Source: an uncultured Prevotellaceae bacterium
Lineage (GTDB): Bacteria; Bacteroidota; Bacteroidia; Bacteroidales; Bacteroidaceae
NCBI GenBank assembly: GCA_902792635.1
Contig: CADBAG010000001.1
Coordinates: 1 to 64,000 of the forward strand
DNA: 64,000 nucleotides
Direction of reading: 5' to 3'
The translations under genes were made by a program, and so were the position numbers. Shown here piece after piece: positions 43,679 through 51,206 of the stretch (position 1 is the first letter of the stretch; each line of letters begins with the position of its first letter). The notes under the pieces were generated by a model. The model saw only the letters and a list, made by a program, of their open reading frames with translations. It searched no databases and was not told the origin of the DNA.

Positions 43679-44863
43679 ATGCTGAAGATACTGCTTTTCG
43701 TTCCTCACACTGTCGATGCGGTGTACATCAACCATGCCCTTGTGGAGGGTCTTGCCGGGAGCTTCTCGAAGAATTTCCCGGAGGCGGTTGCTGTGCAGAC
43801 CGTTGCAGGAGGGCACCATGCCGTGGAGCAACTCAGCGATTACGATATCATCCATTTCTTCGGCTGTTGGAGCCGGGAGGCGTGCCAGCTCTCTAAGCGC
43901 GCTTATCAGCACGGCATCCCCTACATCCTCACCCCCTTAGGCGGTCTCCAGCCGTGGGAGACGGAGCGTCATCAGCGTTCTGTCCTCTTACAGCGCCAGC
44001 GTCATCTCGTGCAGCATGCTGCCGTGGTGCATGTCTGTGGCAAGCTCGAGCATGAGACCTTTACCGCCCTCGGATGGAACAAGCGCGTGGCGGTGGTGAA
44101 GAACCCCGTGCTCACAAGTCAGATCACCTTCGCCTCGGCTGCTGCTCAGCTCGTGGCGCTCTACCGTAAGGTCATCGACTCCAACACGCAGCTCTGTCTC
44201 CATGCTCAGACACAGGAGCTCCTCGGCACACTCCTTCAGACGGGTGTAGACCCGCACGCCTCCAGTCTCAACACAGACCTTCGGAAGGGTAGGGCAGCGA
44301 ACATCGCACAGCATATCACTGCTTTCAAGGCTGAGGACTGGCGCCGCATCCTGCTCTATGCCGACCAGGAGCATGTCTCGGCGCAGCTCATGCAGGCTTT
44401 CGATGCTTTCCAGGTGCCGTATCCCTCGCTGAAGACGCAGGAGATAGACCGCTTCGAAGGCAAGGCGAAGTATGCGGAAGGACCGCTGCTGACGAACGCA
44501 TTGCTCTCGAAGAACCTGCTGCTGAAGAACAAGTTGAAGGATGTCTTTGCCAACAATGGACAGGCTGAGCAGCAGCTGTGTCTCGCCCTGCTCAATCTCC
44601 ACTACGAGTTGCAGCGCCACACGATGCCGTTGTCGCACCTGATGGATCTTTATCAGTTGGTGCGCTTCTCGGATGTCGATGAGGATGCGCTGCGGGATAT
44701 GATAAGGCGCTTGGGCATAGAAGATTTTGCCGCACGCCTGACGTCGATCCTCTCGTCTTTCCTCAGTCTCCCCGAAGGTTTCTGGATCTTTGAGCCGAGG
44801 GACGGAGCGAAGACAAAACGACTCTACACCGCCATGACGAAGTTTGGACAGTATAATTATTGA
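43679..44863 (+). CDS. GT4-like N-terminal domain protein of unknown function
   Basis: A 394-residue protein. Residues 1-150 look like the acceptor-binding half of a GT-B glycosyltransferase (LLFVPHTVDAVYINHALVEG, DIIHFFGCWSREACQLSK, YILTPLGGLQPWE, VVHVCGKLEHETFTALG). After VAVVKNPV, the donor-binding half with the E-x7-E signature is missing; instead there is a helical, Gln- and Leu-rich domain (about 160-390). It may be a degenerate transferase with a regulatory function. The link with the preceding GT2 gene is by position only. Confidence 0.65.
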   Translation: MLKILLFVPHTVDAVYINHALVEGLAGSFSKNFPEAVAVQTVAGGHHAVEQLSDYDIIHFFGCWSREACQLSKRAYQHGIPYILTPLGGLQPWETERHQRSVLLQRQRHLVQHAAVVHVCGKLEHETFTALGWNKRVAVVKNPVLTSQITFASAAAQLVALYRKVIDSNTQLCLHAQTQELLGTLLQTGVDPHASSLNTDLRKGRAANIAQHITAFKAEDWRRILLYADQEHVSAQLMQAFDAFQVPYPSLKTQEIDRFEGKAKYAEGPLLTNALLSKNLLLKNKLKDVFANNGQAEQQLCLALLNLHYELQRHTMPLSHLMDLYQLVRFSDVDEDALRDMIRRLGIEDFAARLTSILSSFLSLPEGFWIFEPRDGAKTKRLYTAMTKFGQYNY

Positions 44864-44890
44864 TTTCTAACTCTCTATGGTGTGTACGAC

Positions 44891-45035
44891 CTTAATGTGA
44901 ACTGTGAACTGTGAACTGTGAACGTTTCAATCTTTCATTCTTTCATTTTTTCAATCTTTCATTCTTTCATTTTTTCAATCTTTCATTTTTTCATTTTTTC
45001 ATTCTTTCATTCTTTCATTTTTTCAATCTTTCAAT
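44891..45035. repeat. family G and F simple repeats before fbp
   Basis: CTTAATGTGAACTGTGAACT with further GTGAACT units is followed by about 100 bases built from TTCAATCTTTCATTCTTTCA and TTTTTTC. The same elements recur at 47.5, 49.3, 52.8, 53.27 and 63.7 kb. They run to within four bases of the fbp ATG. Confidence 0.92.
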
Positions 45036-45038
45036 ATT

Positions 45039-47027
45039 ATGAACTACGATATTAAGACCGATATGCGCTACCTTCAGCTGCTCTCCCATTCATTCCCAAC
45101 CATAGCAGCAGCCAGTACAGAGATCATCAACCTCTCCGCCATCCTCAACCTCCCGAAGGCCACGGAGCATTTCGTTGCCGACCTTCACGGAGAATATGAG
45201 GCGTTCCAGCATATCCTCAAGAACGCATCGGGAAACATCAAGCGAAAGGTCAATGAGCTCTTCGGCAACACACTGCGCGACGCGGAGAAGCGCGAGCTCT
45301 GCACGCTCATCTATTATCCAGAGCAGAAACTTGAGCTTGTCAAGGCCTCGGAGCCCGACATCAACGACTGGTACCATATCACGCTCCATCACCTCGTAGC
45401 CGTATGCCGCGACGTCTCGAGCAAATACACACGTTCGAAGGTACGCAAGTCGTTGCCTAAGGACTTCTCTTATATCATCCAGGAGCTCCTTCATGAGCGC
45501 CCGGAGGACAAGAACAAAGCCAACTACGTGAACATGATCGTCGACACCATCATCTCTACAGGGCGTGCCGACGACTTCATCGTGGCGATCTCCAATGTCA
45601 TCCAGCGTCTCGCTATCGACCAGCTCCATATCCTCGGCGACATCTACGACCGTGGTCCGGGTGCCCACCGCATCATGGATCTCCTCGACGGCTACCACTC
45701 GTGGGACATCACGTGGGGCAACCACGACATCCTGTGGATGGGTGCTGCGGCAGGCAACGACGCGTGCATGGCGTCCGTCATCCGCCTCTCCCTACGCTAT
45801 GCCAACCTCGTGACGCTCGAGGACGGCTACGGCATCAACCTCGTGCCACTCGCCACCTTCGCCATGGAGGCTTACGGCGACGACCCCTGCACGGAGTTCC
45901 TCCCGAAGACCGACGGCGGATCGGCAGTCATCGACGACAAGACACGGCAGCTCATCGCCAAGGAGCACAAGGCCATCGCCGTGATACAGTTCAAGCTCGA
46001 GAGTCAGCTCTATAAGAAACACCCCGAGTGGAAGATGCAGGACCGCGAGCTCCTCGACGCCATCAACTATAAGAAAGGTACGATCACACTCGACGGTAAC
46101 GAGTATGAGATGACAAGCTGCTCCTTCCCCACAGTCGATCCTAAGAACCCTGACCAGCTCACGAAGGAGGAGGCGGACCTCGTGGCGAAGCTCCACCACA
46201 GTTTCGAGGTCAGTGAGAAGCTCCACAAGCATATCCGTCTCATGCTCTCCCATGGCTGTATGTACGCTATCTGGAACAACAACCTTCTCTTCCATGCCTC
46301 CATTCCCCTCAATGCCGACGGCTCACTGAAGGAAGTGGAGATCTATCCCGGTCACTCGTGCAGCGGTCAGCAGCTCTTCATCGATGTGGGCATGCTCATC
46401 CGCAGTGCGTTCCAGAGCGATGCCACGCCGGAGACGAAAGACTATGCCATCGACTACTTCATGTATCTGTGGTGCGGCCCCGACAGTCCGCTCTTTGACA
46501 AGTCGAAGATGGCGACCTTCGAGCGTTATTTCATCCGTGAGAAGGAGACGCACGAGGAGAAGAAAGGCAACTACTTCGTGCTGCGCGACAAGGAGGAGAT
46601 CTGTGACAATATCCTCGAGGCTTTTGGCATCACTGATCCCAACAGGCATATCATCAATGGCCATGTCCCCGTGAAAGCCGTCAAGGGAGAGAGCCCCATC
46701 AAAGCCAACGGCAAGCTGATGGTCATCGACGGTGGCTTCTCGCAGGCTTACCACCGGGAGACGGGTATCGCGGGCTACACCCTTGTCTATCACAGTCGTG
46801 GCTTCCAGCTCGTGCAGCATGAGCCGTTCACGAGCACCGAGGATGCCATCCTCCGCGGGACGGATATCAAGTCGACGACACAGATCGTGGAGATGTCGCA
46901 GCGCCGTATGCTCGTCGCCGACACCGACAAAGGTAAGGAGCTGCGTTCACAGATCGCCGACCTCGAGGAGCTCCTCTACGCTTACCGCCACGGGTTCATC
47001 AACGAACAGGATACGGCCATGAAATAA
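45039..47027 (+). CDS. fbp: fructose-1,6-bisphosphatase, class III
   Basis: Hydrolyses fructose 1,6-bisphosphate in gluconeogenesis. The 662-residue length and the calcineurin-like phosphatase motifs identify the class III (Firmicutes/Bacteroidetes) enzyme: VADLHGEYEAF (about residues 46-56), LHILGDIYDRGPG (about 195-208), WGNHDILWMG (about 227-236), and NGHVPVKAVKGESP (about 545-558) with a metal-ligand histidine. It is not related to the E. coli class I enzyme. The leader is made of simple repeats. Confidence 0.97.
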   Translation: MNYDIKTDMRYLQLLSHSFPTIAAASTEIINLSAILNLPKATEHFVADLHGEYEAFQHILKNASGNIKRKVNELFGNTLRDAEKRELCTLIYYPEQKLELVKASEPDINDWYHITLHHLVAVCRDVSSKYTRSKVRKSLPKDFSYIIQELLHERPEDKNKANYVNMIVDTIISTGRADDFIVAISNVIQRLAIDQLHILGDIYDRGPGAHRIMDLLDGYHSWDITWGNHDILWMGAAAGNDACMASVIRLSLRYANLVTLEDGYGINLVPLATFAMEAYGDDPCTEFLPKTDGGSAVIDDKTRQLIAKEHKAIAVIQFKLESQLYKKHPEWKMQDRELLDAINYKKGTITLDGNEYEMTSCSFPTVDPKNPDQLTKEEADLVAKLHHSFEVSEKLHKHIRLMLSHGCMYAIWNNNLLFHASIPLNADGSLKEVEIYPGHSCSGQQLFIDVGMLIRSAFQSDATPETKDYAIDYFMYLWCGPDSPLFDKSKMATFERYFIREKETHEEKKGNYFVLRDKEEICDNILEAFGITDPNRHIINGHVPVKAVKGESPIKANGKLMVIDGGFSQAYHRETGIAGYTLVYHSRGFQLVQHEPFTSTEDAILRGTDIKSTTQIVEMSQRRMLVADTDKGKELRSQIADLEELLYAYRHGFINEQDTAMK

Positions 47028-47122
47028 CAGATGTCCTCCCGGTTGGGGCGAGGGTTGTTAGTGCAGTGGCCGTGCCTTGTGCCGGCCACCACCCCGAGTT
47101 GCTTGCTTACCTGTGGATTTGA

Positions 47123-47213
47123 CTGATTGAGTGGAATCGGGCTGATTGAGTGGAATTGGGCTGATTAAGTGGAATCGGGCTGATTGAGTGGAATTGGGGT
47201 GATTGAGTGGAAC
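47123..47213. repeat. 19-bp minisatellite after fbp
   Basis: Four copies of CTGATTGAGTGGAATCGGG, alternating CGGG and TGGG endings (one has TTAAG), plus a partial fifth. It abuts the left end of a family A palindrome. Confidence 0.93.
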
Positions 47214-47462
47214 AACCTCGTAGAGGTTGAACATGGTTAGCCCCAGGTGAGGAGCGCAGCGACGTAACCTGGGGTTGTTGTTTGGTGCTGGCTGATTGCC
47301 ATCCGGCCTCGAAGAGGGCGAACATGGGTAGGGGGACTGGTTATACAGGTTCGCCCTCTTCGAGGCCGACCGTTCAGGTTAAAACGCTCGATCTTAACCC
47401 CAGGTTACGTCGCTGCGCTCCTCACCTGGGGCTAACCGTGTGGCACCTCTCCGAGGTGCTAA
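47213..47462. repeat. family A nested palindrome, best-preserved copy
   Basis: Three nested layers. Arms 47235-47276 and 47396-47437 are perfect 42-base inverted copies, and each alone can fold as CCCCAGGT..ACCTGGGG around GAGGAGCGCAGCGACG. The central arms 47304-47323 and 47349-47368 are perfect 20-base inverted copies (CGGCCTCGAAGAGGGCGAAC). The ends carry CAACCTCGTAGAGGTTG and GCACCTCTCCGAGGTGC. No coding sequence is supported. Confidence 0.95.
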
Positions 47463-47470
47463 TAGGTGTG

Positions 47471-47503
47471 ACCGACCTTAATGTGAACTGTGAACTGTGA
47501 ACT
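47471..47503. repeat. family G repeat (GTGAACT)
   Basis: ACCGACCTTAATGTGAACTG followed by two more GTGAACT units. The same composite follows family A at 53.26 kb. Confidence 0.85.
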
Positions 47504-47540
47504 TTTTGGGGGTAAAGATAGAATAAAAGCCCCTAAAAAG

Positions 47541-47571
47541 TTGCATATATTGTAAACTTTGCCTATTTTTG
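47541..47571 (+). promoter_or_regulatory. promoter of the toxin-antitoxin operon
   Basis: TTG at 47541, 20 bases, TATTTTTG at 47564-47571, followed by C. The toxin ATG is 20 bases downstream. Confidence 0.6.
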
Positions 47572-47590
47572 CAAATAAAAGAGATATTCA

Positions 47591-47938
47591 ATGGAAGAGC
47601 GGTTATTCAAAGTCATATTCAGTGCTGAGGCGGATGATTTCTTGTCTTCTCTCGATTCCAAAGTAAGAAAGAAAATACTTTTTAATATCGATAGGGTCGC
47701 ATGCGGAGAAAAGAATAGTATCTTATTCTCCAAACTAAACGGTTCTGAAATTTGGGAGTTTAGGACATTGTTTAATAAGATGATATATCGACTCTTCGCC
47801 TTTTGGGACACGGAAGCAGACACGATAATCGTAACTACCCATGGAATAGTAAAGAAAACACAGAAAACGCCACCAAAGGAAATAACGAAAGCAGAAAAAA
47901 TTAGACAAAGATATTTTGAACTTAAGAAAAAGAAATGA
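47591..47938 (+). CDS. higB: HigB-type (Gp49-like) mRNA-interferase toxin
   Basis: A 115-residue RelE-superfamily toxin of the phage-derived Gp49-like/HigB group. Recognisable pattern: FSAEADDFLSSLDSKVRKKI, NGSEIWEFRTLFNKMIYRLF (the core strand with W-E-[FL]-R), and DTIIVTTHGIVKKTQKTP (the F/THGF-KK-x-KTP signature), then a basic tail. Such toxins cut mRNA on the ribosome and are neutralised by the antitoxin encoded next. Toxin-first order is typical of HigBA. The base composition is richer in A and T than the neighbours, suggesting transfer. Confidence 0.9.
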   Translation: MEERLFKVIFSAEADDFLSSLDSKVRKKILFNIDRVACGEKNSILFSKLNGSEIWEFRTLFNKMIYRLFAFWDTEADTIIVTTHGIVKKTQKTPPKEITKAEKIRQRYFELKKKK

Positions 47939-48270
47939 TTATGGAGAAAAAAGAGTTTTATTCTTTCGACGATATCAAAGATAAATATATTGGAGAGAAG
48001 GGAACCTCTTGTCGTGAGGCTTACGAGCAAGAAGTTTCCGATGCAGTGCAAGCGTACAAGATAGGTGAGGCTATTAAGAATGCACGAACTCAAATGCATC
48101 TAACACAAGAAGAGTTAGGTGAGAAAGTTGGTGTGAAGAAATCTCAAATTTCACGCCTTGAAAATGGCCATAGTATTACAATACCTACCATGAGTCGTAT
48201 TTTTAAAGCTTTAGGAGTAAGAACCGCAATATTGGATTTAGGACGTGCGGGAACGGTTGCTCTTTGGTAA
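47935..48270 (+). CDS. higA: HigA-type XRE antitoxin
   Basis: A 111-residue antitoxin with an XRE helix-turn-helix in the C-terminal half (IGEAIKNARTQMHLTQEELGEKVGVKKSQISRLENG, split here at about residues 41-76 for the helices LTQEELGEKVG and KKSQISRLENG). The N-terminal part (YSFDDIKDKYIGEKG) probably contacts the toxin. The ATG at 47935 overlaps the toxin stop; a second ATG at 47941 is equally plausible. It likely represses the promoter at 47541-47571. Confidence 0.9.
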   Translation: MIMEKKEFYSFDDIKDKYIGEKGTSCREAYEQEVSDAVQAYKIGEAIKNARTQMHLTQEELGEKVGVKKSQISRLENGHSITIPTMSRIFKALGVRTAILDLGRAGTVALW

Positions 48271-48331
48271 GACATATATCATCCATCCTTCTTCGATGTT
48301 AATCCCCGTTAATCGTGCTGATTTCCGGGGC

Positions 48332-48347
48332 TAATTTTGTAATTTTG
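48332..48347 (+). promoter_or_regulatory. two tandem -7 boxes before ftsX
   Basis: TAATTTTG occurs twice head to tail (48332-48339 and 48340-48347), 62 bases before the ftsX ATG. Either could serve as the -7 element. Confidence 0.55.
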
Positions 48348-48408
48348 CAACAAAATTGGGTAAATATTGCCTATCAGATCATAGCATATAGAAAATCGTT
48401 AATCGATA

Positions 48409-49293
48409 ATGAAGAAAAGACATACAAAGAGCACTCGGCGCTCCGGGCGCTTGCAGACCGTGACGCTCTGTATCTCAACCGCTTTGGTGCTCATCCTCTT
48501 GGGCTTGGTGGTGTTCTTCACGCTCACCGGCCGTAACCTCTCGGCTTACGTGAAAGAGAACCTCCAGGTCACGATGATGTTGGAACAGGACATGACCGAC
48601 AACGAGGCACAGACCATCATGCGGAGCATCGCCCAGCGGCCTTACATCAAGACCATCCATTTCATCAGTAAGGAGTCGGCACTGAAAGATGCCGCCAAGC
48701 AGATGGGCGCCGACCCGTCGACCTTCACCGATGGCGTCAACCCCTTCTCTTCGTCCATCGAACTGACGCTCACGAGCGACTATGCCAATAACGACTCCCT
48801 CGTGTGGATCTCCAAGGAGCTGAAGAAATACCCGAAAGTCTCCGATATCTCTTATCAGAAAGACCTCATCGATGCCGTGAACCGCAACCTCGCGAAGATC
48901 GGGATGGCGATGCTTGTCCTCGCTATCCTGCTGACGTTCGTCTCCTTCTCGCTCATCAACAACACCGTACGCCTCGGCATTTATGCGCGCCGATTCTCCA
49001 TCCATACGATGAAGCTTGTTGGCGCTTCCTGGGGTTTCATCCGACGGCCGTTCGTGTGGAGCGCCGTGGGTGTGGGCGTCATCGCAGCGCTCTTGGCCTG
49101 CGTCGTCTTGGGCTTCGGCATGTATGCGCTCTACCGTTACGAGCCGGAGATCGTCACCCTCGTGACATGGCGTGAGATGCTCATCACCGGTCTCTCGGTG
49201 CTCCTCTGCGGTGTCGTCATCACCGTCATCTGCGCCAACATCTCCGTCACCAGGTTCCTGCGCATGAAAGCCGGCGACCTCTATAAGATTTAA
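48409..49293 (+). CDS. ftsX: FtsX-like division permease
   Basis: A 294-residue membrane protein with one N-terminal helix (TLCISTALVLILLGLVVFFTL), a periplasmic domain of about 100 residues and three C-terminal helices, the FtsX layout. FtsX partners FtsE to control peptidoglycan hydrolases at the septum. It begins the block ftsX, DUF3098, uppP, truB, queA, folK, conserved in many Bacteroidales. The ATPase ftsE is about 9 kb upstream. Confidence 0.92.
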   Translation: MKKRHTKSTRRSGRLQTVTLCISTALVLILLGLVVFFTLTGRNLSAYVKENLQVTMMLEQDMTDNEAQTIMRSIAQRPYIKTIHFISKESALKDAAKQMGADPSTFTDGVNPFSSSIELTLTSDYANNDSLVWISKELKKYPKVSDISYQKDLIDAVNRNLAKIGMAMLVLAILLTFVSFSLINNTVRLGIYARRFSIHTMKLVGASWGFIRRPFVWSAVGVGVIAALLACVVLGFGMYALYRYEPEIVTLVTWREMLITGLSVLLCGVVITVICANISVTRFLRMKAGDLYKI

Positions 49294-49350
49294 AAATTGA
49301 AAGAATGAAATAATGAAAACGGTGCGTGTGTACCGTATAAAATAATAATT

Positions 49351-49629
49351 ATGTCAGACAACAAACAATCACAGCAGGTCTCCGCAAACTCGGAGAAGCA
49401 CGTGGGAGGCGGCCGCAACTACGCTTTCGACCGTACCAATTTCCTCTTCCTCGCCATTGGCTTTGCCATCGTCGTCATCGGCTTCATCCTCATGAGCGGT
49501 CCGGGTTCCACGGAGCAGGCTTACAATCCCGATATCTTCAGTTTCCGCCGCATCAAGGTGGCGCCTGTCGTCTGTTTCATCGGATTCATCTCTATGATCT
49601 ATTCCATCATCCGTAAACCGAAAGACTGA
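49351..49629 (+). CDS. DUF3098 small membrane protein
   Basis: A 92-residue protein with a polar start (MSDNKQSQQVSANSEK), the phrase YAFDRTNFLFLAIGFAIVVIG (first helix), a loop containing YNPDIFSFRRIKVAP, and a second helix (VVCFIGFISMIYSII). It is found between ftsX and uppP in Bacteroidetes and may relate to division or envelope synthesis; no activity is known. Its stop overlaps the uppP start (TGATG). Confidence 0.9.
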   Translation: MSDNKQSQQVSANSEKHVGGGRNYAFDRTNFLFLAIGFAIVVIGFILMSGPGSTEQAYNPDIFSFRRIKVAPVVCFIGFISMIYSIIRKPKD

Positions 49630-50504
49630 TGACACTCTTACAGACTATTATCATCGCTATCGTGGAGGGCCTCACCGAGTTCCTCCCCGTGTCGTCTACG
49701 GGCCACATGCTCATCGCCGAGAACCTCTTGGGTGTTCAGAACTCAGCCTTCGTGCGCGCCTTCACGATCATCATCCAGTTCGCTGCCATCCTCTCGGTGG
49801 TCGTGCTCTACTGGAACAGGTTCTTCCGACTCGACCATAGTCCTGCACCCGCAGGAAGCACAACATGGCAGAAGATCAAGCACAAGTGGTATTTCTACTG
49901 GATCCTGATCGTGGCGTTCATCCCCACAGGTGTCATTGGCCTCGTTGTGAAGAAGTCGGGCATGATCGACTTCATGCTCAACCCCGCCAACGCTATATGG
50001 ATCGTGCCGGTGATGCTCGTCATCGGCGGTATCTTCATGCTCTTCTGCGACCGTATCTTCAACAAAGGACGTGAGGAGAACAAGGTGACGGAGCGCCGCG
50101 CCTTCTGGATAGGACTTATCCAGTGCTTCTCAATGATCCCGGGCACGAGCCGTTCGATGGCAACCATCGTCGGTGGTATGTGCCAGAAGCTCACACGTCG
50201 CCGTGCCGCAGAGTTCTCGTTCTTCCTCGCAGTGCCTACGATGGCAGCAGCCACAGGTCTCGACCTCATCGAGCTCTTCGTCGGTGATGATGCCGTGGGT
50301 GGGAGCTGGGCAACGACCGATAACCTTATCCTGCTTGCCGTGGGATGTGTCGTAGCGTTCATCGTGGCTATCATCGCCATGAAATGGTTCGTCGACTTCC
50401 TTGCTAAATACGGTTTCAAGGCTTTCGGCTGGTACCGTATCCTCGTGGGTGCCTTCATCCTCATCTGGATGCTGACAGGCCACAGCATGGTGCTCTTCGA
50501 CTAA
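49629..50504 (+). CDS. uppP: undecaprenyl-diphosphatase UppP (BacA)
   Basis: A 291-residue membrane enzyme that recycles undecaprenyl diphosphate to the monophosphate carrier for cell-wall building. Signatures: EGLTEFLPVSSTGHMLI (about residues 13-29, catalytic Glu) and PGTSRSMATIVGGM (about 174-187, catalytic Ser/Arg). About eight helices. It starts at the last base of the DUF3098 stop codon, so translation is coupled. Confidence 0.97.
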   Translation: MTLLQTIIIAIVEGLTEFLPVSSTGHMLIAENLLGVQNSAFVRAFTIIIQFAAILSVVVLYWNRFFRLDHSPAPAGSTTWQKIKHKWYFYWILIVAFIPTGVIGLVVKKSGMIDFMLNPANAIWIVPVMLVIGGIFMLFCDRIFNKGREENKVTERRAFWIGLIQCFSMIPGTSRSMATIVGGMCQKLTRRRAAEFSFFLAVPTMAAATGLDLIELFVGDDAVGGSWATTDNLILLAVGCVVAFIVAIIAMKWFVDFLAKYGFKAFGWYRILVGAFILIWMLTGHSMVLFD

Positions 50505-50516
50505 TAAAGACGCTGA

Positions 50517-51206
50517 ATGGATTTTATCAAAGGAGAGATCATAGCCATCGACAAGCCGTATCGCATGAGCAGCTTCGGGGCGTTAGCACACTGCCGTTAC
50601 CTCCTCTCTCACGCCGTGGGGCAGAAGGTGAAGGTGGGACATGCCGGGACCCTCGATCCGTTGGCCACAGGTGTGCTCATCCTCTGCACGGGGCGCTGCA
50701 CGAAGCAGATAGAGACGTTGCAGAGTCACACGAAGGAGTATACCGCCACACTGCAGCTCGGTGCCACGACAGACAGCTACGACATGGAGCATGAGGTCAA
50801 CGCCACATACCCTACAGAGCATATCACGCGGGAGATGATCCTCGAGACCCTCAAGCAGTTCATCGGTGACATCGACCAGGTGCCGCCGACCTACAGTGCC
50901 GTGAAGATCGGTGGTGACCGCGCCTATAAGCTGCGGCGCAACGGTGAGGAGGTGAAGCTCAAGCCGAAGCATATCCACATCGACGAGATAGAGCTGACGA
51001 GCTTTGACAAGGAGCATGCGCAGATGTCCATCCGTGTGGTATGCGGCAAAGGTACTTATATCCGCGCCTTGGCACGCGACATCGGGCGCGCCCTCGGCAG
51101 CGGCGCTTATCTCACAGCCCTCCGGCGCACACGCGTAGGAGACATAACAGTAAACGATTGTATAGATTTCGACCACTTCGATGAGTGGCTAAAAGACAAG
51201 ATATGA
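50517..51206 (+). CDS. truB: tRNA pseudouridine-55 synthase
   Basis: Makes pseudouridine 55 in the T loop of tRNAs. 229 residues, the short form without the PUA domain. Signatures: GHAGTLDPLATGVLILCTG (about residues 42-60, catalytic Asp), YTATLQLGATTDSYD, PPTYSAVKIGGDRAYKL and GTYIRALARDIG. It overlaps queA by four bases. Confidence 0.97.
   Translation: MDFIKGEIIAIDKPYRMSSFGALAHCRYLLSHAVGQKVKVGHAGTLDPLATGVLILCTGRCTKQIETLQSHTKEYTATLQLGATTDSYDMEHEVNATYPTEHITREMILETLKQFIGDIDQVPPTYSAVKIGGDRAYKLRRNGEEVKLKPKHIHIDEIELTSFDKEHAQMSIRVVCGKGTYIRALARDIGRALGSGAYLTALRRTRVGDITVNDCIDFDHFDEWLKDKI

Noticed and set aside
47282..47500. Plus-strand frame of 72 codons
   Set aside because: It is made of family A and family G repeat sequence.
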